Assembly: GCA_001414485.1 (NCBI GenBank)
Contig: LLEY01000093.1
Location: 62,001 to 126,000 of the forward strand
Length of the DNA: 64,000 nt
Direction: 5' to 3'
Source of the DNA: Calycina herbarum
Lineage: Eukaryota; Ascomycota; Leotiomycetes; Helotiales; Pezizellaceae
In this document: positions 47,142 through 57,000 of the stretch, in pieces
How positions within the stretch are numbered: the stretch's first letter is position 1
How the letters are laid out: the number at the start of each line of letters is the position of its first letter
Made by a program: the position numbers and the translations under genes
The notes under the pieces: model-generated
What the model was told of the DNA's origin: nothing
Seen by the model: only the letters and a program-made list of their open reading frames with translations
The model's database searches: none

Positions 47142-47948
47142 ATGCTAACACGTAGCGGCTCTAAGAGCTTTAAGAGCTTCAAGAGCTTTAAGAGCTCTGC
47201 GTTTATCGCTTGCTCCTTCGTACCGGCCTACCTCTTCGCGTCCGCTGTCGAGGTAGAGTGTAAGTTTTGCTCTAACGAGTATTTATACTAATACCTAGCG
47301 ACTAACAGCTATAATAAGAAAAGAACACGAGTTTATAACATATACTACGATCGTTACAGATAACTGTTCCAGCTAGGAGTTTACCTTCGGCTACGTAATA
47401 GAGAGTAGGAAGGAAAAATCTCTATAAGTAGTAATTATATCGACTCGGTATATATAGAGATCCTTAGCGCCGATGCTATAAAGGAGGTTATTAAACGTAA
47501 CTTAAAGATCTCTATAAATAGTAAAACTATTTAAGAACTACTTAAGCTCTATACCGAGTTTATTATAGACTGCTAATCCTAGACGCTAGCCGATTACCTG
47601 ATAATTCCGACTCTAGCTCTAACTCTAACTCTACCTTTTTAAAGTAAGCTCTTAGTAGTTATTAATAAAAGTCACTTACTCTTACCTAGTAATCCCGATT
47701 TCAAGTATATCGTTAGCGAGGTCGAATAGATAGTATCTTTATTCGGTATATAATAGGAAAACCACCTTAAAAGAATTAGTAAAGAAAAGGTCGAAGCTAT
47801 AATACGTGCCTACTCTCTAGCCTTCCTAAGGTGTAGAGAGGGAAAGTTAATAGTTTACTTCTAGACTCTAAGCCGGAGAAGAAAGCTTATGAATTTCTTA
47901 ATATATATACTAGTAAAATTAGGTAGGATCTTAAGACAACATGTCTAG
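47142..47948 (+). pseudogene. gene C: eroded 268-codon gene, unknown function, with Cys-rich motif
   Basis: ATG at 47142 begins MLTRSGSKSFKSFKSF. The frame then runs 269 codons to TAG at 47946-47948 with about ten internal TAA/TAG, no TGA and no frameshift. An SFK tract arises from four 9-bp repeats (47162-47197). A probable zinc site follows: ECKFCSNEY then VYNIYYDRYRQ, where the TAY codons may stand for lost TGY cysteines (CxxC...CxxC). It lies 181 bp after the terminal TGA of frame B on the same strand. No family recognised. Confidence 0.55.
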
Positions 47949-47973
47949 ACCTAATATACGTGAGGAGATCTAA

Positions 47974-48302
47974 TGTAACAAACCCAATCTGCTAGCCCTC
48001 TGGTAGTTATCCTTACCTGTAGTATACACAGGTGTAGCGGATAATCAGAGAAGTAAGAGGTAGTTCAATTGAAGATCTAAAGCTACAGAAGAGAAGAGAA
48101 GGAAAGAGGAGACTTCTAGAGGTCCTATAATATAGAGATAGCCAAGGAATCGATAAGTTATAGGAATGTCGATCCGTTTGTAGAAATGGTTCCTGGCCTA
48201 GGTAGGAATGGTTCTAGGCCAGGCCAGGAATGGCAGGCTTTGCGGACGCCGGCGAGCAGCCGTACGCGAGTCACGTGCTCGGCGGTGGCCAGGTCTGTAA
48301 CA
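47974..48302 (-). mobile_element. recent solo LTR of G2 family, not RIP-mutated (329 bp)
   Basis: Minus orientation; plus strand starts TGTAACAAACCCAATC and ends GTCTGTAACA. Perfect TCTAA duplications at 47969-47973 and 48303-48307. CA and TG are intact throughout (for example GAGTCACGTGCTCGGC), so it inserted after RIP of G2a or has escaped it. It serves as an internal reference for the original LTR sequence. Confidence 0.95.
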
Positions 48303-48493
48303 TCTAAGAGGGTTTAGAGGGTAGAGGGGAGGTATTTGATCCGATGAACGATGGCTGCTGCTGTACTTACGACAGCCTATAGTCTACAGTACCGTGCTAA
48401 TGTCCACTAGCAAAGTGGGGAAATGCTCAGGTGAGAGGATCGCAAATTTCCATGTATTATTCTACACTCCGCTTTCTTAGCTATAAAGCATGA

Positions 48494-48826
48494 ATGAATC
48501 AAAGAACGATCACTACTCCAATTCCTTATTCTCCTGTATGCCGCATCCCTCGCTCGAATAGCTCGGGTCCAAACACACAAGAAACCATTCACCGTACCGT
48601 CCGCGAGCGCGGCTTCGGTCGTGCTCCCAATGATCCTATCATGATACCCGGCTACATTCCTGTTCAAAACACCGATCGGTCATGGGAATGGAGATTGGAC
48701 ACATCTGCCACCGGGACCGCATCGTGGATCGGAGGTAATGGGAACGCAAATCCTACCGTGGAGATGTTGCCTATCATCAAAGAGGGCGAGACGACTGTTC
48801 TTGAAAGATATTTGCAGGGCTTTTGA
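48494..48826 (+). CDS. small possible protein-coding gene (110 aa), unknown
   Basis: Open from MNQRTITTPIPYSPVCRIPR to ...ERYLQGF with TGA, in a low-RIP island. Composition is balanced (R, T, P, G, E) and mostly hydrophilic, with no signal peptide or membrane segment. A conserved-looking core near residues 35-60 (RERGFGRAPNDPIMIPGY) is followed by a Gly/Asn-rich stretch. Overlapping minus-strand frames (48407-48667, 48680-48943) are less protein-like. No intron or domain recognised. It could also be chance; only homologues would settle it. Confidence 0.4.
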   Translation: MNQRTITTPIPYSPVCRIPRSNSSGPNTQETIHRTVRERGFGRAPNDPIMIPGYIPVQNTDRSWEWRLDTSATGTASWIGGNGNANPTVEMLPIIKEGETTVLERYLQGF

Positions 48827-49425
48827 GAGGATAATTTGAAGGGTTTTAGGATATTTGGAATGGAGTTGTTGATAGGAGCCAGGGACTTTTGTAGGAAACT
48901 TTTGTTGGAAATTCGGGAGTTTATGAGAGAAAGGTAGCGTCATACCCGGGTTTTAGGTATTGGGAGGAATCATTTCCAAACAGCATGAAGGGATTTTTGA
49001 TGGCAAGGTCAGGAGTTTTTGGAAAGCGGGAAATTAAATTGATAAATTGAAGAATAGATTGATGAATGGATGGGTAGATAACTAGATAGAAAGCTCTAAG
49101 CAGTCATGCCTTTAATTTGAAAATTGAATGTTTGTGGGAGGGTTCTTGTGTGGGTAGATGTTGGCAAGTCTTTTTCGTGTGCATGTCTTTTTCGTATGCA
49201 AGTCTTTTCGCGTGCAAGTCTATTCGCGTGGATTCCGATCCCATGGTAGAGGGTAACGTAGTGGGATATGACGTGGACATGTTGACACTTAAAGTGTACT
49301 TAAAGGCCAGCAAGCAATGAGGGACAAGACATGGTTCAAAGTTGGGATGACGCCAATGCGGCTGTGGTCTATGGCTAAACCCTTTAGAGCTAGATCATAG
49401 TGACTAGTGTCTCGGCTATCTGACA
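48827..49425. other. low-RIP intergenic DNA
   Basis: Purine-rich plus strand with several short GGAG/TTTTGG repeats. Overlapping frames at 49104-49320 on both strands show no protein features; part of them is the minisatellite at 49164. Confidence 0.45.
49164..49230. repeat. 16-17-bp tandem repeat, four units
   Basis: Units of GCAAGTCTTTTTCGTGT with the last part varying (CGTGT, CGTAT, CGCGT). No RIP. Confidence 0.8.
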
Positions 49426-49426
49426 T

Positions 49427-49690
49427 TAATAAGCATATGTCGTTTGTGTCCCTCCCTCCACGGCATGACTCCTGGACTATATCATTCTAACATCTGAGGG
49501 TCTTCAAAAATTGGAGCCATATTCTTTCTTCATAGAACCTTTCTCCAAGTGCTTTGGAATTTAAAAAGATCCCGACGACCGCGATTAAGCCGGGGGAACA
49601 GTCGAAGCCGCGATCAGTGGAGTGACTAAAACGATTGACAGCATCACCACCCGCACCCTTCTTCTTATTGCTAAGTAGTTGAAGAAAGTG
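49427..49690. repeat. direct duplication, copy 1 (little mutated)
   Basis: Aligns by eye with 50043-50290, offset about 614 bp; shared anchors include CTCCTGGACTATAT and AAAACGATTGACAG against GAAACGATTAATAG. Copy 1 keeps CA/TG. One frame gives related peptides in both (VEAAISGVTKTIDSI and AEAVIGGVSETINSI), hinting at an ancient coding origin. Confidence 0.65.
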
Positions 49691-50042
49691 ATATTAATAA
49701 CAACTTCGTAGACTTACTACAAAAAGTATGTGGTAGTGTGAATGGTGATAGTTAACTAAGAGCTTTTGGGGAAGGGACTCGACTTAATTTGAGGACGGGG
49801 ATGATGATAAGGCATCCACGGTCGCTGAAAGAGGGACTGCTTTACACAGGCCACTTTTTTGCTCTGCTGTCTAGAAGCAGGGACTTCCGGCAAAAATTGG
49901 CGCAGCTACAAAAGTTGTAGCTACACGTTTAGTATTTTACAGATTTATAGATTTAAGTTCGCTTAAACTCGAAGTACCTATGATCTATCTCGTTATATAG
50001 TGTATCTCGCTACGCAGGGACGGACGTTATATTACTTAGCAC

Positions 50043-50290
50043 CGGAACATATAGACCCTCTTATCGTACCGACGTACTATAACTCCTGGACTATATTCTT
50101 TTCCTTTCTAAGTGTCTTTAAAATTTAGAGCTATAATATTTCGTAATAGTACCTTTCCTTAAGTACTCCGAATTTTAAAAAGACTTCAAGCGTCGCTATT
50201 AAACAGAGGAGACAGCAGAAGCTGTAATCGGCGGTGTAAGTGAAACGATTAATAGTATAATAAACTATACTCTTTTTTTAGTAATCTTCT
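50043..50290. repeat. direct duplication, copy 2 (RIP-mutated)
   Basis: Second copy of 49427-49690. Differs by many TG/CA to TA changes plus ordinary substitutions, so it is an old duplicate in which one copy was mutated more. Similarity may continue weakly to about 50480. Confidence 0.65.
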
Positions 50291-50487
50291 TATTTCTTTC
50301 CTAGAGTAATGAAAAAATAATAATAGTAATAATAGGTATTATTTTAAGTCTAGAAAATTAATTTAAGGAAAGGAGGTAACTTTAATATTTACTAATTAAA
50401 AGGCAGATCTTTTAGTATTTAGGTTATTTTAGAAGCGAACTATCTATTTATTACTTTATATATTCCTCTCTAATATAGTAGAAGAAT

Positions 50488-50729
50488 TGTCAGGGCTTGT
50501 AGCAAGTGCTGATGAATTGAACTACAGAGGCTGTCTATGTACAAGAAGATTCGATTGTCCTTTCCAAGCCAGAGTCCTTGCCAACTTATATACTCAGTCA
50601 GCTCATTCTAGAGGGTTCTGCCAAGAGTACTCTCGAAGGTTCTGTCACGTCCATGCGTTGCTAAGCGAGGCCACGTGAATACGTCGCTGGAGTACTCTAA
50701 GACTTACTCCACAGGTGCAACCCTTGACA
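50488..50729 (+). mobile_element. recent solo LTR, not RIP-mutated (242 bp)
   Basis: Starts TGTCAGGGCTTGTAGC and ends CAACCCTTGACA, with perfect AGAAT duplications at 50483-50487 and 50730-50734. Normal CA/TG content within otherwise eroded DNA marks a late insertion. The short open frame 50487-50678 lies within it and is not a gene. It belongs to neither the G1 nor the G2 family. Confidence 0.88.
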
Positions 50730-50734
50730 AGAAT

Positions 50735-51481
50735 AAGGCGCTCGCTTCTTTTATATTTAAGAATCTCTATTACTTTAAAAAGTAGACTTTAAATAAACTA
50801 TTATAGTAGCTGAAATACTATCGAGAATAAAACAGAGGATAGGTATTTCATAATATTAGATATATATAATATTATAAAATATCTAAAATCTCTACTTTAG
50901 ATTCTGTTATATTAATATTAAAACCTTATTATCTCTATAACCTCTAGTAAGGAACTTGCCTCGTTATATAGTATACTAATTAACCTAAACTAGCGATGAT
51001 TATTATTTAAGCTATATAGTATACTCTTTCTCTCTACTCTAGAGAGATACTACTACGTTCTTATTCTAAAAAGATCTATCTAGAAATATATAAATTCTAT
51101 AAGATATTAAACACCTTAGTTCTAATCTTAACGTTGATATAATCTATAGTTAGTTATACTCTCTAATCTATCTTTAGATATATATATTTTTCCTTATCTA
51201 TCGTATATACTAAGAGAAAGGAATTAAGACGTAATAGAAATTTTAAGAAAGTTGTCTTACGTAGATTAAGTAATAAACCACGTTATAACTTATACTATAT
51301 ATATTCTTTAATATATATTATAATATAACTAAAGTATATATAGCTATATAGTCTTTATAAAGTATTTTAATAGTATTTTATATACTATTATTAAGAATAA
51401 ACTTAGTATATATTATCTATCTATTTTATTTAATTAATAGACGTATTTATATAAAGTATTACTAGATTTACAAATTTATTA
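50735..51481. other. RIP-mutated AT-rich DNA, nothing recognised
   Basis: Dense TA, no frame that avoids TGA over useful length, no repeat matching the rest of the window. Confidence 0.5.
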
Positions 51482-53324
51482 ACGTGGTTTATTAGAACCT
51501 AGCGTACTTTTCCTATCTTCTCTACTTTATTATTTTAATACGTGTTATCTTAATAACTACTAATAGAAATTTAAACTTAAGAAGCTTAAATTATCTTAGC
51601 TATCGAGGCTATCCGATTATCTAAAAAGCTTAGTTATCGAGCTACTATAAAAATCTATAAAGTCTCTGAAACTAGCCTTCGCTATAGAATAAACAGCTAA
51701 CTTCCTCTCCTAGAACAACGGCTAGCAAATATTAAATTAACGTAACTCGAGAAGGAAGTAATTCTTTAGAATATACTTAACTTGGATTCTAGAGAGTTTA
51801 TACCCTAGCTAGCTAGTATAGAAGATATAGTAAATTATATCCTCGAATCGCGAGAAGAGAAACACGTTAGTAAGCTTTAGGTATATCGATTTATATAACG
51901 GTAACTAGGGTTAAAGACGCGTTTTAATCGCGTTTACGACTTTTAAAGAGCCTTATACGAAGATCCTAACCTAATTAGTACGTGGTTCTAACTTATATAA
52001 AATATAAGAGCGAAATACAGTGTTTTAGATTACGATTTCTATAACTTCGACGAAACAGGCTTTATAATAGGTGTAATTTACTCTGTAATAGTTGTTATAT
52101 ATATAGATCGACGTAGTAGAGATAAGGTAGTTTAGCTAGGTAATCGGGAATAAGCTATAGTAATTACTTATATTAATAGCGAGGGTTAGAATATCTCTCT
52201 ATTTTTAGTTATTTAAGAGAAGAATTATCTTACGAATTAGTATATAGACAGCGGCCTCTTATATAACTGGGTTATTAAACCGACAAGTAATAGATAGATA
52301 AATAACGAGACAGGTCTAGAATAGCTAAAACACTTTGATAAATATACTACTAGTTATATAAAGGGTCTATATCGAATACTAGTGTTAGATAGGTATAAGA
52401 GTTATAAATCAGCTGAATTTTAAGAGTATTATAAAGTATATAATATTATAACTCTTAGACTACCTCTTTACTTATTCTATATAACCTAACTACTTAATAT
52501 TAGATACTTTAGTATATTAAAGCAGGTGTATAGTCGGTAGATTAAGACGTTTATTAAAGCTTATATTAACTATATTACGAAGGTAGAGTTCTTTTTAGCT
52601 TTTATAGTAGTATATAAAGAATTAATAACAGTCTAGAACGCTTAAGCTGGATTCCGTAGAGCTGGCCTAGTACCTTTTAACCCGTAAGTAGTACTTTCAA
52701 AGCTTGACGTAAGATTACAAACTCTAACTCCTCTAAGACCCTCTACTGCTAATTCTAATACTTAGATCTCCTAGACTCTCTTAAACTCTACTGAAGCGCT
52801 CTTATAATTAACTCTTATTTAGAAACAGATTACCTATTACCAGAGAAGCTCGCTAACTCTATTATTTAAGACAGTTGCTATATTAGTAAAAGGTATAGAG
52901 CGAATAGCCTATGAGATAACCTTATTATCTACTGAAGTACGTACTCTTCGAGCAGCGAATAAAGCTTTAAGTAAACGCTATAGAGCTAAAAAGACTCGTA
53001 TATATCAAGGGAGAGCACTTATAGTAGAGGATGTCTAAGATCTTTTAACTTAAAAGAACGTTAATAAGTAAGTACGACGCGACTTACGTATAGAGAGAGG
53101 TAATAAGAAAGAGAGGTAATCGTCTAGACAGCGTTATAGCACTTACGGAAAAGCTAGTTATAATATACGAACTTGTTAAATAGATGTAGATATGTCTGAT
53201 TCTTCGGATTCTAAGTAGTTATAGTTAATTTAATATATTATAGTTAATTTATTAATATTCAAAGTTAAATACTAAGGAAAAGTACGCTAGGTCCTAATAT
53301 ACGCCAGATCCTAATAAACTACGT
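51482..53324 (+). mobile_element. Fot1/pogo transposon P3 (1,843 bp), RIP-degraded
   Basis: TA duplications at 51480-51481 and 53325-53326. The right end has two 17-bp direct repeats (boxes tattaggatctggcgta and tattaggacctagcgta). The left end has only one of them, which accounts for it being about 17-18 bp shorter than P1 and P2. Confidence 0.9.
51550..53225 (+). pseudogene. P3 transposase (Fot1/pogo DDE), degenerate
   Basis: Same protein layout as P1. The best-preserved first catalytic block of the group: YDFYNFDETGFIIGVI at about 52035-52075, with Asp and Glu retained. LDRYKSYKSAEF at about 52390. FRRAGLVPFNP at about 52655-52685, and RQRYSTYGKASYNIRTC at about 53125-53175. Internal TAA/TAG still prevent translation. 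Confidence 0.85.
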
Positions 53325-53332
53325 TATCTAAA

Positions 53333-53788
53333 TATAACGAAACTTAAATAAACTAAACAAAGGTAACTAAGTCTCGAAGGTTAGTATATAAGTAAGAAGT
53401 ATAGATACGCTAGGTTATATACTTAGAAGTAAACTCGTTACTTATATTAAAGATATTAAATAAGATAATAAGATTAATAACTAAAGTTAAGTATAAAGCT
53501 TCTATCTAATAGTAGACGTGCTAGTCTTATATAGAACCTTTATACTACTAAGTAGACTAGACCGCTTATCGCTCTAGTCGACTAGATCGCCTAGGTCGCT
53601 AGTCGCTCTAGGTAATCCTTTATATTACGTAACCTCTAACGTACTTCTAATAGTAAGATCTTAGAATCTCTAAATACCTCTATATTATAGACTCTCTCTT
53701 ATATTACTTTCTATTTCCTAGACGATATATCTTATTCTATTAAAGCGCTGTCTAGACTACTTTACTATATAAAACGTGATTTATAATA
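53333..53788 (-). mobile_element. solo G1 LTR (456 bp)
   Basis: Minus orientation; perfect CTAAA duplications at 53328-53332 and 53789-53793. RIP-mutated. Its U3 block carries yet another set of short inverted motifs (GAGCGACTAGCGACC, GTCGACTAGA). Confidence 0.92.
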
Positions 53789-53795
53789 CTAAATT

Positions 53796-53860
53796 TAGCT
53801 CTCCGATGTCCGGCCTGTGTCGGTCCGAGGACCTCCGGTCGGGTCCGAGTTACGTACTAT
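53796..53860. other. GC-rich unmutated islet with imperfect direct repeat
   Basis: About 65 bp between the solo LTR and P4 with GTCGGTCCGAG and GTCGGGTCCGAG in tandem (period about 20). It stands out sharply from the flanking TA-rich DNA. It may be the end of an unrecognised repeat; no boundaries can be fixed. Confidence 0.5.
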
Positions 53861-55594
53861 ATAAAATAATTATAAATTAATTTAAATAACGTGGTGTATT
53901 AGCGAGTCGATTATATTACTAAGTCGATTACTTTTCCTTAGTACGAAACTTTATATCTAAATAAATCAACTATAACGTGTTTTATAAGCGAGTCGTCTAT
54001 ATAAGCGAGTCGCCTACTTTTTCAACCTAGTATTATTATAATATAAAATACTTAATACTATATAAAGTTATTATTACTATAGAAGCTATCTAGTATTCTT
54101 TAGAACTTTCGCTATCTTCTATATCTAATATTTCTACCTAATAAGTATGAGAATTATACCTAGTTTTACTACAACAGCTATAGTACTTGTCTACGCGAAC
54201 TCTCTTCTTAGACTCTTTACCTTGTTTCTAGCTACTATTTTCCTTAGATATAATTAAATTAGCTACGTCGTCTACTATTAATATCTCTTAACTCTTAATA
54301 TACTTTCTCTTACAACTTTTACGCTTAGTTGTAGCCTTAGTTATTATATAAAGACTAGTAATTTTCTTACGTATTAATACTATATTATATATTACCTTAG
54401 TTAAGCCTTTTTCGAGTTAATTAAGAGACTGAATAATAAAACTAGGTAACGAGTCTTAATATCTTTAAATCCGATCTCAAATAAGCGTTAATTAAGCTAT
54501 TATTTCATATACGTTACTTAGTGTTTTAGGTATCTATAAAGTGTCTTCTAGTATTATTAGTATTAGCGTACGAAGCCTTAAATTAAGCTTTGATAACACA
54601 GCTTCTAGGCTGTATAGGACTAGCCTAGTCTCTTTAAAACTCGCGTAGATATTATCCTTTGTAAATACTTTATAAAAAGCTACTTTAAATACGAGAAGAA
54701 AGGTTTCTTTAGTAATATAATTAATATAATTCCGTACTAAGCCTAATATCTTAGCTCTATACGCTCGCTTTAATAACGAGAAGCAGACTATATTAAGCGG
54801 CTATAGTAGATGTAATAAGTATAGAGGTATATAGAGAGTAATAATATTTAAGTCTTTATAAAGTTACTAGAATTTAAGTAAGTTATAGCTTTTATAACTA
54901 TTAATAATTAATAAATAATATTCTTCTACACTTTATACCTTTATATACTTATTAAAATACTTTAACTATATAACTCTAAGCTTATTATTTATCTAGCCGT
55001 TGTTGCTAACCTTAATTACCTAATCGTATAGTATATATATATCTTAGTACTAGGTAGAAATAAGTACTTTACTCGCGAATATAATAAATAGCGAGATTAC
55101 TTATCCTGTTATATTAACTCTCTAAATAACTATAACCTACTCGCGATTACCTAGCTGAACTTACTTTCGCTTCCTACACGTTTCTAAGCTTGTAATAATA
55201 AGTTAGAACGAAATAACTCCTATTATAAAGCCACTTTCATTAAAGTTATAAATATCCTTATCTTAAATACTATATTTCTCTTTAATAGACTATATAAGCG
55301 TAAACTATAGGCTAATAACTCGTAGATCCTTAGTTAAAGCTCGCTAACGATTATATAAACGACTCTATCGAGTTTTAAGCTTAGATATACGTTTTATAAA
55401 GTTATCTAGCTAGTTCCTACCTACAGGCTTTCTATTATACTCTCTTAGTAGATTATTAGCTATATCTTATACTATATCTCTTATAAGCGAAAACTCTTAC
55501 AAATCTAACTCTAATATATATCTAACTATTACCTCCTTCTCTGGCTTTATAAGCTTTTTCGAATTAGGCTAGCAATCACGTTATAAGAGCTTTC

Positions 55595-56028
55595 TGTTAC
55601 GAATCACGTGCACACGTGATAAGTGAAGACCAGGCGGCGTTCTAACAGGTTAAGCACTATCGGAATACTCTTATAGCAGATAGGGATCGGTTAGGTTAGC
55701 TAAGCGATCCAGGGATTTCCTTTGGTTATAATCACGTGATGAGAGTTCGCTAGACGGGGCGACAGGTCTAGCAGTCTAGCAGCGACGGAGCGACCTGTCT
55801 AGCAAGCTAGCGCGAGGAAGGAAGCTTCTATATATACTAGCACGTCTGCTATCTAGATAGGAGCTTCGTACTCAACTTTAGTTATTAATCTTATTATCTT
55901 ATTTAACATCCTTGATATAAGTAACGAGTTCACTTCTAAGTAAACAACCCGGCGCATTTATACTTCTTACTATATACTAACCTTCGAGACTTAGTCACCT
56001 TTGTTTAGTTCGTTTAAGTTTCGTTATA
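55595..56028 (+). repeat. 5' LTR of G1c (434 bp)
   Basis: Starts TGTTACGAATCACGTG and ends TTTCGTTATA. The variable U3 block consists of GACAGGTCTAGCAGTC/AGCGACGGAGCGACC motifs that form inverted pairs (GACAGGTC... and GACCTGTC). The TATA-like TTCTATATATACTAGC follows. The leader after the LTR begins CTTTAAGCACCTACTTAG. Confidence 0.95.
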
Positions 56029-56062
56029 CTTTAAGCACCTACTTAGAAGTAAGATCGCTACT

Positions 56063-57000
56063 ATGTCGGCAACCTCTTCTACTCCGAGAACCACCCTACT
56101 AAAGCTAGCTATAGACCCCCTAGTTGCACTAGTCACTACTCTTCGAGAGGAAGTGAAACTTCCTCTTCTAAAGCTATTTAATAGCTCGCCTAAGAAACTA
56201 GCTAAGTTCTTAATAAAAGCTTCCCTCTACTTAAACTTTTATTATACTTAGTTTAGAAATAAAACTAACTAGGTTATATAGTTGTCTACCTATCTAGAAG
56301 AGGCAGCTTATAACTAGTTAGAACTATACCTAGAAGATTACTAGGTAAATAAAACAGCTAAAGGAAAAGTCTCTCTTTAAATGTCTAAGAAGACGAGGGA
56401 TTTGTTTAAAAATGTTTAAGAGTTTAGAGATAGAATTAACTAGGCTTTTAAGAATGTTAATATAAAAAAGAAGGCAGTTAGAGCTTTATATATACTTAGG
56501 CAAAAAGGTTTAGCTGCTAAATACGCCTTATAATTTTAATAGTACTCTATATAGATAGGATAGAACGACGAAGTATTATATAAACAATTCTATCGTAGGC
56601 TTAAAGATAATATAAAGGATAAACTCGTATAAGAGGATTTTCTAGACACGTTAAATAAATTAACGAATAACGTAATTAAGATCGATAACCGTATTTATAA
56701 AAGGAATCTAGAGAAGAAAGGAAGTTATAGTTACTAATAGAGAAAGGGTAGACGAAAAGATCGAGGAGACTCTATAGAAATCGATACTACCTAGAAATCA
56801 TAGGTTCTAGGGAAGGAATCTAAGAAGGAAAACTCCTAGAGAGGAGGACTGTCCTAGAAGAAGCGAAATCGTCGACGCGAGTAGAACTTATATTATAACT
56901 ATAGTCTTCCTAGCTATAGAGTAAATAAGTATAGTAAGAAGAAAGACTCTAAAGAGAAACAAGCTAATACTACTGTCTAAAAAGAAGTAGCTTTACTGAA
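56063..57000 (+). pseudogene. G1c gag, first 62 codons intact
   Basis: ATG at 56063 gives MSATSSTPRTTLLKLAIDPL and stays open to 56248, where the first RIP stop occurs. Beyond it, capsid-like helices follow (RDLFKNVQEFRDRINQAF at about 56395-56450), then a zinc-knuckle remnant at about 56884-56940 (NLYYNYSLPSYRVNKYSKK; relatives CxxCxxxGHxxxxC) preceded by a basic run. Binds and packages genomic RNA in family members. Confidence 0.85.

Noticed and set aside
49104..49320. Overlapping ORFs on both strands
   Set aside because: Partly made of the 17-bp tandem repeat; neither looks like a protein.
50487..50678. 63-codon plus-strand ORF
   Set aside because: Lies wholly within the solo LTR 50488-50729, which has TG...CA ends and AGAAT duplications.
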